A DNA stretch of 19,146 nucleotides from JBMZCV01 sp049613665 (GCA_049613665.1 JBMZCV010000096.1:1-19146); one strand, 5' to 3'. Shown: positions 5,785-14,265, counted from the stretch's first letter. Notes: generated from the letters alone by a model not told the origin. Program-made: numbers and translations.

Positions 5785-8700
5785 ATGACAAAACTAACAG
5801 AAGATACCATAGAATATTTCGCCATAGATTGTTTAAAAAACTTGGGTTATCGGTATGTGTATGCACCAGATATGACAGAGCAAGAACGCAACAGCTACCA
5901 AGAAGTGTTGCTATTGAGCCAGCTAGAAAAAGCCATTAGCCGCATCAATCCGAGCATTCCAGAGCAAGCACAACAAGCAGCACTAAAAAAAGTGCAAAGC
6001 CTAAATTTGCCAGAACTCATTGCCAACAACGAAGCATTTCACCGTTTGCTCACAGAAGGCATCAAGGTAAGTTATCCGAAAAATGGCCAAGAAAGAGGCG
6101 ATTTGGTTTGGCTCATAGACTTTGAGCAGCCAGAAAACAACGATTTCGTAGTCAGCAATCAGTTTACAGTTAGAGAAAACGGCATAAGCAAGCGTCCAGA
6201 TGTCATTTTATTTGTCAATGGTTTGCCTTTAGTTGTCATAGAGTTGAAAAACGCCACCGACGAAAACACCACCATAAAATCAGCCTTTCAGCAGTTGCAA
6301 ACCTACAAAGCACAGCTACCTAGCTTGTTTACCTACAATGCTTTGCTCATCATTTCAGATGGTCTCGAAGCACGAGTAGGCTCATTGTCGGCAGGTTTCA
6401 CTCGTTTTATGGCTTGGAAAACCAATGATGGCAAGTCGGAAGCCGCTCGTTTGATTAGTCAGCTAGAGACACTTATCAAAGCTTTGCTCAACAAAAAAAC
6501 ATTGTTAGATGTGATACGTCATTTTACCGTTTTTGAAAAAACAAAAAAAGAAGACCACAAAACAGGCATCACAACTATCAGCAGCATCAAAAAAGTAGCA
6601 GCCTATCATCAGTATTACGCCGTAAACAAAGCTGTAGAATCTACCTTGCGAGCAACAGGCTACACCGCTACCGACAAGCTCATGGAAGCACCTGCTAGTT
6701 ATGGTTTGAAAAGCGTAAAAATACAGCCAGAAGGCGACCGAAAAGGAGGCGTAGTTTGGCATACGCAAGGCAGCGGCAAATCTTTGTCTATGGTATTTTA
6801 CACAGGCAAGATAGTGTTAGCATTAGACAATCCGACCATTTTAGTCATCACAGACCGCAACGATTTGGACGACCAACTCTTCAACACCTTTGCAGGTTCT
6901 AAACAATTGTTGCGACAAGAGCCAGTACAGGCCGACAACCGACAAGAGCTAAAACGCTTGCTCAAAGTTGCATCTGGAGGCGTAGTATTTTCTACCATAC
7001 AAAAGTTTCAGCCAGAAGCAGGCAATATTTTTGAAACCTTGTCGGAAAGAGCCAATATCGTCGTGATAGCCGACGAAGCACACCGCACACAATACGGTTT
7101 TAGAGCCAAAACCATAGACGACAAAGACGACAAAGGCAATGTGATAGGCAAAAAAACAGTCTATGGTTTTGCAAAATATATGCGAGATGCCTTGCCAAAA
7201 GCAACCTATTTGGGTTTCACAGGCACGCCCATCGAAAGCACCGACACCAACACGCCAGCCGTATTTGGTCATTATGTAGATGTGTATGACATCGCACAAG
7301 CCGTAGCAGATGGTGCTACCGTACCTATTTATTACGAAAGCCGCTTGGCAAAAGTCAGTTTGAGCAAAAAGGGCAAAGCTTTAGTAGCCGATTTGGACGA
7401 AAAGTTGGAAAATGAAGATTTGAACGAAACGCAAAAAGCAAAAGCCAAATGGACACAGCTAGAAGCATTGATAGGCAGCGAACAGCGATTGAAAAACATA
7501 GCTAAAGACATTGTTTGGCACTTTGAACAACGCCAATCTACCTTTGCAGGAAAAGGCATGATAGTAGCGATGTCTCGAAGAATAGCAGCCGCTTTGTACG
7601 AAGAAATCGTGCTGTTGCGTCCTTCTTGGCATTCCGCAGATTTGGACAAAGGCAAAATAAAAGTAGTGATGACAGCCGTTTCTTCAGATGGTGAAATGAT
7701 GGCGAAACATCACACCACAAAAACGCAGCGAAAAGCTTTAGCCGACCGCATGAAAGACACTAGCAACGACTTGGAGTTGGTGATAGTTAGAGATATGTGG
7801 CTCACAGGGTTTGACGCACCAAATATGCACACTTTGTATATCGACAAGCCGATGAAAGGCCACAACTTGATGCAGGCGATAGCGAGAGTAAACCGAGTAT
7901 ATAAAGATAAACCAGGCGGCTTAGTCGTCGATTATTTGGGCATAGCTTCCGATTTGAAAGATGCTTTGTCGTTTTATGGCGATTCGGGAGGCAAAGGCGA
8001 CCCAACATTGGCACAAGAGCAAGCCGTTAGTTTGATGCTCGAAAAGCTAGAAGTAGTCTCAAATATGTATTATGGTTTTGCTTACGAAGACTATTTTTCG
8101 GCAGATACTTCCCAAAAATTAGCACTTATTTTGGCTGCCGAAGAGCATATTTTAGGTTTAGAAAATGGCAAAAAGCGATATATTGACGAAGTAACCGCTT
8201 TGTCAAAAGCCTTAGCCATAGCTATTCCGCATGAGCAAGCCTTAGATGCGAAAGATGAAATAGCATTTTTTCAGGCCGTCAAAGCACGTTTAGTCAAATT
8301 TGTGCGTACAGGCGGCAACTTTGGCGATTTAGATATAGAAACTACTATTCGGCAAGTGATAGACAAGGCTTTAGTTTCCGACAAAGTGATTGATATTTTT
8401 GATGCGGCAGGCATAAAAAAGCCCAATATTTCGATATTGTCAGACGAGTTTTTGCAAGAAGTACGAGACATGAAATACAAAAATGTCGCCTTAGAAGTGT
8501 TGCAAAAATTGCTAAGAGACGAAATAAAATCACGAGCGAGAACCAATTTGGTGATGAGCAAGTCGCTGATGGAAATGCTAGAAAACGCTATCAGACGTTA
8601 TCACAACAAGATATTGACGGCTGCGGAAGTGATAGAAGAACTCATTAAGATGAGTAAAAATATCAAAAACATGGATAAAGAGGCGAAAGCTTTGAAACTC

Positions 8701-8985
8701 ACGAGTTTTGAATATGGTTTTTATACGGCAGTCGCCAATAATGAAAGTGCGAGAGAGCTGATGCAAAAAGATAGATTGCGAGAGCTGGCCGTGGTATTGA
8801 CAGAGCGAGTTAGAAAAAATGCTTCTATCGACTGGACGATAAAAGAAAGTGTGAGAGCGAAACTGCGAGTTATCATCAAACGCACTTTGCGGAAATATGG
8901 CTATCCGCCCGATATGCAGAAGCTGGCTACCGATACGGTGCTGAAGCAAGCGGAAGAGATAGCTGATGAGTTGGTTAGGGATTAA
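5785..8985 (+). CDS. hsdR: Type I restriction-modification system, endonuclease/translocase subunit
   Basis: 1066 aa from an ATG giving M-T-K-L-T-E-D-T-I-E-Y-F, the usual HsdR beginning; a TTG 51 bp upstream in frame is less likely. The N-terminal nuclease domain contains R-P-D-V-I-L-F and V-I-E-L-K-N (D139, E153, K155), the PD-(D/E)XK site. The helicase-like motor has Walker A Q-G-S-G-K-S at about 328-333, D-E-A-H at 430-433 and G-F-T-G-T-P at 477-482. A long helical C-terminal region binds the M2S core. The protein cuts unmodified DNA at distant sites after ATP-driven translocation. The frame is intact, so the system looks functional. It is separated from hsdS by 479 bp with REP-like repeats, so it is probably transcribed from its own promoter; delayed restriction relative to methylation would fit that. 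Confidence 0.97.
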   Translation: MTKLTEDTIEYFAIDCLKNLGYRYVYAPDMTEQERNSYQEVLLLSQLEKAISRINPSIPEQAQQAALKKVQSLNLPELIANNEAFHRLLTEGIKVSYPKNGQERGDLVWLIDFEQPENNDFVVSNQFTVRENGISKRPDVILFVNGLPLVVIELKNATDENTTIKSAFQQLQTYKAQLPSLFTYNALLIISDGLEARVGSLSAGFTRFMAWKTNDGKSEAARLISQLETLIKALLNKKTLLDVIRHFTVFEKTKKEDHKTGITTISSIKKVAAYHQYYAVNKAVESTLRATGYTATDKLMEAPASYGLKSVKIQPEGDRKGGVVWHTQGSGKSLSMVFYTGKIVLALDNPTILVITDRNDLDDQLFNTFAGSKQLLRQEPVQADNRQELKRLLKVASGGVVFSTIQKFQPEAGNIFETLSERANIVVIADEAHRTQYGFRAKTIDDKDDKGNVIGKKTVYGFAKYMRDALPKATYLGFTGTPIESTDTNTPAVFGHYVDVYDIAQAVADGATVPIYYESRLAKVSLSKKGKALVADLDEKLENEDLNETQKAKAKWTQLEALIGSEQRLKNIAKDIVWHFEQRQSTFAGKGMIVAMSRRIAAALYEEIVLLRPSWHSADLDKGKIKVVMTAVSSDGEMMAKHHTTKTQRKALADRMKDTSNDLELVIVRDMWLTGFDAPNMHTLYIDKPMKGHNLMQAIARVNRVYKDKPGGLVVDYLGIASDLKDALSFYGDSGGKGDPTLAQEQAVSLMLEKLEVVSNMYYGFAYEDYFSADTSQKLALILAAEEHILGLENGKKRYIDEVTALSKALAIAIPHEQALDAKDEIAFFQAVKARLVKFVRTGGNFGDLDIETTIRQVIDKALVSDKVIDIFDAAGIKKPNISILSDEFLQEVRDMKYKNVALEVLQKLLRDEIKSRARTNLVMSKSLMEMLENAIRRYHNKILTAAEVIEELIKMSKNIKNMDKEAKALKLTSFEYGFYTAVANNESARELMQKDRLRELAVVLTERVRKNASIDWTIKESVRAKLRVIIKRTLRKYGYPPDMQKLATDTVLKQAEEIADELVRD

Positions 8986-9394
8986 AACTAGAACAAGCTT
9001 ACTTTACACGATATGTAAACTTGATGCTTTTGCCAAAAATTTATTTTTTTGATGCAGCCGAAAAAGTTTGTAAAAATTTATTTTTTTTAGTAGCTTTACT
9101 TACCAACGTCCAAAAAAACAAATTGGTTACTGCCAAAAGGTATTTAGATTTTGGTTAAAAAATATTAAATTTCGGCTTAGAAGCAAAACTTTTTTGTGAT
9201 TTAGAAACGTTAATAGCTATATATAGCATAGATTAAGTACCAAGTATTATTTAATAAAGCATTCGTTTAGAAACTAACACATTAACCATCAAGGTGTTAG
9301 CTTGTTTTGAAATGCCGAAAAATTTTCTGAATGATTACTTAAATAACAAAATATCTTGCTTTTTGTTTTTTTTACAAAAAAAATTTCATTACTC
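8986..9394. other. Intergenic gap between hsdR and the Rpn gene
   Basis: No credible gene. It contains two similar A/T blocks (AAAAATTTATTTTTTT near 9034 and again near 9075), a perfect 12-bp palindrome GCTATATATAGC at 9216-9227, and a 7-bp stem hairpin CTAACAC/GTGTTAG at 9274-9300 with a 13-nt loop. The hairpin is about 95 bp before the Rpn start and could be a leader element or the end of the hsdR transcript. No T-run follows it directly. Confidence 0.4.
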
Positions 9395-10555
9395 ATGTTA
9401 CCAAAACAAACAATAGATTATGATACACAATGGAAAATGGTTATTACCGTTTATTTTGAAGATTTTATAGCCTATTTCTTGCCAGATTTATACAAAGACG
9501 TAGATTTTAGCTACAAGCCAGAATTTTTGGACAAAGAATTACATGAATTGTTGTCAGACCGTTTGACAGGCAAGCGAGAAGCAGACCAACTTGCGAAAGT
9601 AAAGCTCAAAAATGGCAAAGAAGAATGGATTTTCATTCATATAGAAGCACAATCTTATCATGACACCTCTTTTGCTCTGCGTATGTTTACGATGTATTAT
9701 CGTATATGGGACAAATATGGCATTGATATAGTCGCAATTGCAGTTTTTACGACAGCGACAAAAATGGCTACACAATATAATCGTCAAAATTATGGCACAA
9801 ATTTAGTGTATCACTACAATAGTTATTATGTGAAAGACCAAAAGGAGGAAAAACTTTTGGCTTCAAACAATGTTTTTGCCTTTGTGGTTTTGGCAAGCCA
9901 ATATGCAATGCAAACCAAAGGAAAAACCAAAAACAAACAAATATCACGCTTTAAGTTCAAAACCAAATTGGTCAAATTATTGCTGGAACATGGCTATACT
10001 AAACATAGCATTTCACAGTTATTTATATTTGTTCAAAACATACTTAAATTGCCAAGTAATTTAGAATTAGAGTTTAAAAATGAAGTAAAAAAATTAACAG
10101 TTATGGATACAGGAATTTATCCCAATCAAGTGATTAGTCAAGAAGTAAAAGACTTATTTGAAGTGATGTATAAAAGTGCTTTTGGCTTGCCTGACGATGT
10201 CGATATTTTAGATCCTGCCTCTATACACAAAATTGAGGCAGCAGCAGAAGAAAAAGTAAAACAGGCAAGAAAGGCTACACTTATAGCAGAAGAAAAGGCA
10301 AGAAAGGCTGTACTTATAGCAGAAGAAAAGGCAAGAAAGGCTGCACTTCTAGCAGAAGAAAAGGCAAGAAAGGCTGCACTTATAGCAGAAGAAAAGGCAA
10401 GAAAAGCTGCACTTATAGCAGAAGAAAAGGCAAATAATATTTTAATCAAAATGTTATATCAAGACGCAAATCTTTCTATTCAAGAAATAGCACAAAAAAT
10501 TGAGAAAAAAGAAAGTTATGTACAAGCTTTCTTAAAACAAAACAATTTACTCTAA
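9395..10555 (+). CDS. Rpn-family PD-(D/E)XK nuclease (recombination-promoting nuclease/putative transposase type)
   Basis: 386 aa starting M-L-P-K-Q-T-I-D-Y-D at an ATG; a TTG 39 bp upstream was not preferred. The N-terminal nuclease domain has R-E-A-D-Q-L-A-K-V and then W-I-F-I-H-I-E-A-Q, the D...ExQ form of the PD-(D/E)XK site typical of Rpn proteins. A helical region follows to about residue 235. Residues 237-386 form a C-terminal domain with five 11-residue repeats (A-R-K-A-x-L-I-A-E-E-K, residues 291-345), likely one long right-handed-type coiled helix. The domain ends in an HTH-like segment L-S-I-Q-E-I-A-Q-K-I. In E. coli, Rpn proteins are antiphage toxins inhibited by a short C-terminal product made from inside the same gene. 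Here ATG 10103 (M237) is a candidate internal start. The gene follows a type I RM system, fitting a defence cluster. Family assignment is confident; nuclease activity and toxicity are inferred. Confidence 0.85.
   Translation: MLPKQTIDYDTQWKMVITVYFEDFIAYFLPDLYKDVDFSYKPEFLDKELHELLSDRLTGKREADQLAKVKLKNGKEEWIFIHIEAQSYHDTSFALRMFTMYYRIWDKYGIDIVAIAVFTTATKMATQYNRQNYGTNLVYHYNSYYVKDQKEEKLLASNNVFAFVVLASQYAMQTKGKTKNKQISRFKFKTKLVKLLLEHGYTKHSISQLFIFVQNILKLPSNLELEFKNEVKKLTVMDTGIYPNQVISQEVKDLFEVMYKSAFGLPDDVDILDPASIHKIEAAAEEKVKQARKATLIAEEKARKAVLIAEEKARKAALLAEEKARKAALIAEEKARKAALIAEEKANNILIKMLYQDANLSIQEIAQKIEKKESYVQAFLKQNNLL
10265..10429 (+). repeat. Five in-frame 33-bp tandem repeats in the Rpn gene
   Basis: Five contiguous units beginning GCAAGAAA(G/A)GCT, each encoding 11 residues. 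They vary at the fifth residue (T, V, A, A, A) and once at the seventh (L for I in unit 3). Because 33 is a multiple of three, gain or loss of units keeps the frame. The duplicate downstream has three units. Confidence 0.95.
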
Positions 10556-10565
10556 ATGCAATGCT

Positions 10566-10952
10566 ATGAAAAATGGAATTTATCCCAATCAAGTGATTAG
10601 TCAAGAAGTAAAAGACTTATTTGAAGTGATGTATAAAAGTGCTTTTGGCTTGCCTGACGATGTCGATATTTTAGATCCTGCCTCTATACACAAAATTGAG
10701 GCAGCAGCAGAAGAAAAAGTAAAACAGGCAAGAAAGGCTGTACTTATAGCAGAAGAAAAAGCAAGAAAGGCTGTACTTATAGCAGAAGAAAAGGCAAGAA
10801 AAGCTGCACTTATAGCAGAAGAAAAGGCAAATAATATTTTAATCAAAATGTTATATCAAGACGCAAATCTTTCTATTCAAGAAATAGCACAAAAAATTGA
10901 GAAAAAAGAAAGTTATGTACAAGCTTTCTTAAAACAAAACAATTTATTGTAG
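10566..10952 (+). CDS. Free-standing duplicate of the Rpn C-terminal domain (possible RpnS-like antitoxin)
   Basis: 128 aa, starting 10 bp after the large gene's stop. Bases 10575-10946 duplicate 10112-10549 of the large gene, identical by eye except for base changes and the loss of two 33-bp units inside the repeat block. The protein starts M-K-N-G-I-Y-P-N-Q, matching M-D-T-G-I-Y-P-N-Q at internal M237 of the large protein, and is exactly 22 residues (two repeats) shorter than residues 237-386. It has no nuclease domain: it holds a helical N-terminal part, three 11-residue repeats and the HTH-like tail. In studied Rpn systems the equivalent small C-terminal protein binds and blocks the large toxic nuclease. 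This ORF would supply that role from its own start. Alternatively it is a non-functional relic of a local duplication; the open frame and closely placed ATG argue against quick decay. Confidence 0.75.
   Translation: MKNGIYPNQVISQEVKDLFEVMYKSAFGLPDDVDILDPASIHKIEAAAEEKVKQARKAVLIAEEKARKAVLIAEEKARKAALIAEEKANNILIKMLYQDANLSIQEIAQKIEKKESYVQAFLKQNNLL
10728..10826 (+). repeat. Three in-frame 33-bp tandem repeats in the duplicated domain
   Basis: Three units encoding A-R-K-A-(V/V/A)-L-I-A-E-E-K. They correspond to the five units at 10265-10429, and the difference of exactly 66 bp explains the whole length difference between the two copies of the domain. Confidence 0.95.
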
Positions 10953-10954
10953 TT

Positions 10955-10979
10955 TTTTAGTCTAAGAATGAGACTAAAA
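10955..10979 (+). terminator. Hairpin after the duplicated Rpn domain
   Basis: A perfect 9-bp stem (TTTTAGTCT / AGACTAAAA) with a 7-nt loop, three bases after the TAG stop. A good U-run does not follow, so termination is uncertain; it may instead protect the 3' end of the message. Confidence 0.4.
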
Positions 10980-11079
10980 GAAAGTACAAAAACCCAAATA
11001 TAATATTAGTTTTTTTCAAGCTCATACTGTTTTCCCAAAAATAAAAAATTAGTAAAAAAATACTGTAAGTAAACTCAAT

Positions 11080-11964
11080 ATGGATAAAAAGAAAATAAAC
11101 GAATTAGCTGTTACGATAGAAAAAATCAGCTATTTGTATCGTAGTGTTCGCAAAAGCGATGAAGAAATTCAGAAACTAGAAATTGCTTTACTCAAAAAAT
11201 ATGTCATTGAATTGTATGATGGCATTTTGAGTTTAGAAAAAGAAGAAAAAAGCAGAATTCCTAGTGCAAGCAGTTCATCTAGCAGTTTGAAAAATAAAGT
11301 TAGAGAACCAAAATCTTCTTCTGTTTTCAAGCCGAAAATCGAGGAAAAAACCATCAAAACTACCCCAAAGATAGATAAAATCGCCAATACTTTTTCGCCA
11401 AAAACAGTACCTGCCGAAGAAGAAGCTTCTGATTTTATGGCTACTGAAGTGCAGCCAAATGTGCAAGTCAAAATTCCTATTTCGCAACGAGATACTATAA
11501 CAGAGCCTGCTGAAGAGGTAAAAAAAGTAGTTGAAGAGAAAATAATAGACATTGTCGAAGATGACAGAGATGATGTTCGTACACAAATTTTGAGCGATAT
11601 TGTGAAAAGTAATGATATGGCTAATGATGAAACTTTGTTGATAACCGAAAGTCCAGAAGCGAAAGAACTCAACGATAGTTTTGAAAAGAGACAAAATAAA
11701 ACACTAGCTGACAAGCTTGCTCAAAGCGATATTAAAACTTTCGATATTAACTTCAATCAACGTCATGCTTTCGTCAGTGAATTGTTTAATGGCGATGAAC
11801 AAGCTTATAAACAAACCTTGTATGAATTGGGCAAAAGCAATGGTTATATCGAAGCTTTAACCTATATCAATCTCAATGTTCGCTACGATTATAGATGGAA
11901 AGATGACTCTGAAACAAAAGAAGAGTTTATGAATATTATTAAAAGCAAGTTTTTAAATCGCTAA
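11080..11964 (+). CDS. Conserved hypothetical cytoplasmic protein
   Basis: 294 aa, no signal peptide or membrane segment. Residues 1-60 are helical and charged (I-N-E-L-A-V-T-I-E-K-I). Residues about 62-200 form a low-complexity, Ser/Lys/Glu-rich, probably disordered linker. The C-terminal 75 residues (from F-D-I-N-F-N-Q-R-H-A-F-V-S-E-L-F-N-G-D) form a compact domain with pattern F-x-x-E-L-F-x-G-D-x-x-x-Y that I associate with uncharacterised Bacteroidota proteins of the same layout. No catalytic motif was found. It has a 127-bp upstream gap and faces the M61-like gene tail to tail, with 27 bp between stop codons, so it is likely transcribed alone. Function unknown. Confidence 0.8.
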   Translation: MDKKKINELAVTIEKISYLYRSVRKSDEEIQKLEIALLKKYVIELYDGILSLEKEEKSRIPSASSSSSSLKNKVREPKSSSVFKPKIEEKTIKTTPKIDKIANTFSPKTVPAEEEASDFMATEVQPNVQVKIPISQRDTITEPAEEVKKVVEEKIIDIVEDDRDDVRTQILSDIVKSNDMANDETLLITESPEAKELNDSFEKRQNKTLADKLAQSDIKTFDINFNQRHAFVSELFNGDEQAYKQTLYELGKSNGYIEALTYINLNVRYDYRWKDDSETKEEFMNIIKSKFLNR

Positions 11965-11991
11965 AAGGCTGTTTCAAAAAACTGCTTATTT

Positions 11992-13815
11992 TTATTTTTT
12001 CAAAAAATAATGCTTTCTTTTTTGTATATAAATAGCTGCTTTTGTTTGCAAAACTCTTTTGTTTTTCTGCACAAAGTCGCTATTTATATCTTTTTTATGC
12101 CTTATATTCTCACTTCCAATCACTTCCAATACTATTTCAGCTTTTGGTTTTGGCTGATATAATAACGTTTTATACTTATTAAAATTTGCAGTTGTTATCA
12201 TTTCTCCATTGATACTCAATAGCATATCTCCATTTTGCAAATTCAATTCATTTCGCTCTATTTTCTTAAATTCCATCAAACCTTTCTTATAATTTGGCCA
12301 CAACACAAACTTGCCATAAGTGCCTAGTGTATCTATATAAGCTTCAAAATATGTCATATTAATTTCATCAAAATAGCTCGAAAAAGGCAATTTTTCTGTG
12401 CCAATAATATATGTGTCGAAAAAAACTTGCACTTCTGAACAAGTCATTGCCACTAATTCATCAATAAAGTTTTCATCATCAAAAGGTTCTTCGTGTCCAT
12501 ATTTTACTGTCATTTTTTGCAAAATGCTCAATAAGTTTTCGCTATTTTCACTACATTTTTGTATTTCAATATCGAGCAAAAAAGCCACTAAAGCACCTCG
12601 ATAATAAAAATTTGGAAAAGCTTTTCTATATTTTTTTTGATAAATATGCTCACTCATTTTCGTCAACGAAAAGGTTTCAAACTGCTCTGAAAGGCCAATT
12701 TTTCTACTTATCTCATTCCAAAAAACTTCGTCGCTCCACAAGCCAGCTTCTTTCAAAGCCAAACAACTCAAGTATTCTGTTACACCTTCATAAAGCCACA
12801 AGTGCTGCGATATATTTTCGCTTTCCAAACCATTATGATGTGCTTTTTCGCTATGTAACTCATAAGGGCTAAATAAATGTAACAATTCGTGACTTGCGAT
12901 TTTGTAAATCACTTTTTTCATTTTTTTGGCTTCTCTCAGTTCTGGCAACCGATAAAATGAGGCATTCGTACACATTGAACCGCCAAAAGTTGATAAATCG
13001 CTACTTCTAGAGAGTTTTTGCTCTGAAAAATACATCGTAAAGTGATAATTTTTTAAAGGAAAATTGCCCAAAAACGCATATATACCCTCAGTCACATTTC
13101 TTAAATAATTGTGTATTTGATAGGCTTTTACTCGGCCTGATTCTGAAAAAATAGCAACATGAAAATTTGTATTGCCTACTCGAAAACTCGTTGTGTCGGC
13201 AGGAGCATATAAAATAGGTTTGCTAAAAAGAGTTGAGTAATTGGGAACACTAAAGGTATCAACTTTAGCACTTTTTGCGGCCAATCGCAAAGCTGTTGCA
13301 GGATATAAATTGTTGCTAGACTTTTGGATTTCTATATGAAAAGGAATATTAGAATAAGCTTGTAAGTAGCCGAAAAAATTGTGATGCTCGAAAACTAAAC
13401 TTTTTCTTTTTTCTTTGCTAACTTCTTGCTTATCAATGTAAAACAAATAATCTAAGTCTTTTATATTTATAGCATATTCTATTTTAGCGAGTTCTTTTGC
13501 TTTATAAATAACAATGCCATTATTGCTGACAAATTCATATTTCAAAGGTTTGTTTTTTTCATTCAAAGCCTTAAATTTTTTAACGTATTTTTTAATATTA
13601 ATGCTTCCATATATTTCTGAAAAATAGTGCATAGGCATAATAAAAGTTGCTGTTTTAGCATCTATTTTTGGTGGAATAATTGTTATTTTAGCTTCTTTAT
13701 TTTCCTCTAAATCTTGTATATTTACCAAAACTTCGTAGTGTTTTTGTGCAGAAAGCGAAAAAGAATATGCAAAAAATATGATATGCAGAAAGAAAATACG
13801 ACTATTCATTTTCAT
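11992..13815 (-). CDS. Secreted M61-like metallopeptidase with PDZ-like C-terminus
   Basis: 607 aa from the ATG at 13815; an ATG two codons further in (13809) is equally possible, and an ATG 45 bp upstream would place a second hydrophobic stretch before the signal. The signal peptide ends L-S-A-Q near residue 24. The zinc site is H-E-L-L-H (H309, E310, H313), with W-L-Y-E-G-V-T-E-Y about 30 residues later (E343 a likely third ligand), the gluzincin arrangement seen in glycyl aminopeptidase-like M61 enzymes. An N-terminal beta-rich domain precedes the catalytic part, and N-G-D-M-L-L-S-I-N-G-E near the C-terminus resembles a PDZ carboxylate loop. It is probably a periplasmic or cell-surface peptidase acting on peptides. 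Its 5' end is only 28 bp from a divergent gene, so the two promoters must overlap or lie within the coding regions. Confidence 0.8.
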   Translation of the reverse strand: MKMNSRIFFLHIIFFAYSFSLSAQKHYEVLVNIQDLEENKEAKITIIPPKIDAKTATFIMPMHYFSEIYGSINIKKYVKKFKALNEKNKPLKYEFVSNNGIVIYKAKELAKIEYAINIKDLDYLFYIDKQEVSKEKRKSLVFEHHNFFGYLQAYSNIPFHIEIQKSSNNLYPATALRLAAKSAKVDTFSVPNYSTLFSKPILYAPADTTSFRVGNTNFHVAIFSESGRVKAYQIHNYLRNVTEGIYAFLGNFPLKNYHFTMYFSEQKLSRSSDLSTFGGSMCTNASFYRLPELREAKKMKKVIYKIASHELLHLFSPYELHSEKAHHNGLESENISQHLWLYEGVTEYLSCLALKEAGLWSDEVFWNEISRKIGLSEQFETFSLTKMSEHIYQKKYRKAFPNFYYRGALVAFLLDIEIQKCSENSENLLSILQKMTVKYGHEEPFDDENFIDELVAMTCSEVQVFFDTYIIGTEKLPFSSYFDEINMTYFEAYIDTLGTYGKFVLWPNYKKGLMEFKKIERNELNLQNGDMLLSINGEMITTANFNKYKTLLYQPKPKAEIVLEVIGSENIRHKKDINSDFVQKNKRVLQTKAAIYIQKRKHYFLKK

Positions 13816-13843
13816 AAAAAGAATGCAAAAAAATATAAAAAAG

Positions 13844-14170
13844 ATGAAATATAAATACATTTACTTGATTTTAGCCATTTTAGGAATTTGTTCTACTTGG
13901 TTTTTCAATATACAATTTTTTTTGAGCGAAGCAGATAGTTCTATGCTCAATTTTATCGCTCAAACAGGCACTACTTTTCCAGCCAAATCTATTAATGCCG
14001 ATATTTCGGTGGTAGCTTTGGCCTTTTTAGCGTGGTATATTCCCGAAGCAAGGCGTTTGAAAATAAAACATTGGTGGATTTTTATTCCTTTGACTTTTGG
14101 CGTAGCTTTGGCCTTTGCTTTTCCATTGTTTTTATATGTTAAGGCTTGTAAGTTGGAAGCTTTGAATTAG
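13844..14170 (+). CDS. DUF2834-like small membrane protein
   Basis: 108 aa from ATG 13844 (M-K-Y-K-Y-I-Y-L-I); a longer in-frame version from 13778 would overlap the divergent gene's start and lacks a better site. Three membrane segments are visible: residues about 5-24, 50-65 and 78-100. The E-A-R-R-L-K-I-K-H-W-W near 68-78, followed by F-A-F-P-L-F-L-Y, matches the DUF2834 pattern (G-R-R-L-G-x-x-x-x-W ... F-A-L-P-L-F-L-Y). The family has no known biochemical role. The gene ends in a strong bidirectional terminator shared with the convergent outer-membrane protein gene. Confidence 0.75.
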   Translation: MKYKYIYLILAILGICSTWFFNIQFFLSEADSSMLNFIAQTGTTFPAKSINADISVVALAFLAWYIPEARRLKIKHWWIFIPLTFGVALAFAFPLFLYVKACKLEALN

Positions 14171-14183
14171 TCAATTATACAAA

Positions 14184-14223
14184 AAAAGGTCATTACATTT
14201 TTTTATAAATGTAATGACCTTTT
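14184..14223. terminator. Bidirectional intrinsic terminator
   Basis: A perfect 17-bp stem (14184-14200 / 14207-14223, core AAAGGTCATTACATTT) with a 6-nt loop and A/T-rich ends giving U-runs on both strands. It sits between the convergent DUF2834 gene (stop 14170) and the minus-strand gene ending at 14266. Confidence 0.85.
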
Positions 14224-14265
14224 ATAATTTTAAATTAATGTGAAGTATATCACAAACAAATAGTT

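Noticed and set aside
9002..9020. TTTAC-N7-GTAAA dyad after hsdR as another operator of the HTH protein
   Set aside because: Half-sites are in the opposite order to TATGTA-N6-TACATA and the spacing differs.
9216..9227. Perfect palindrome GCTATATATAGC as an operator
   Set aside because: Single occurrence in AT-rich DNA; could be chance, and no regulator can be linked to it.
10265..10429. CRISPR-like regular array
   Set aside because: The 33-bp units are contiguous with no spacers and encode in-frame residues.
10138..10449. 103-aa antisense Ala/Ser/Phe repeat protein
   Set aside because: Produced by reading the 33-bp repeats of the Rpn gene on the opposite strand; the sense frame has clear domains.
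11169..11714. 181-aa antisense Ser-rich frame
   Set aside because: Shadow of the low-complexity Glu/Lys linker of the gene at 11080-11964.
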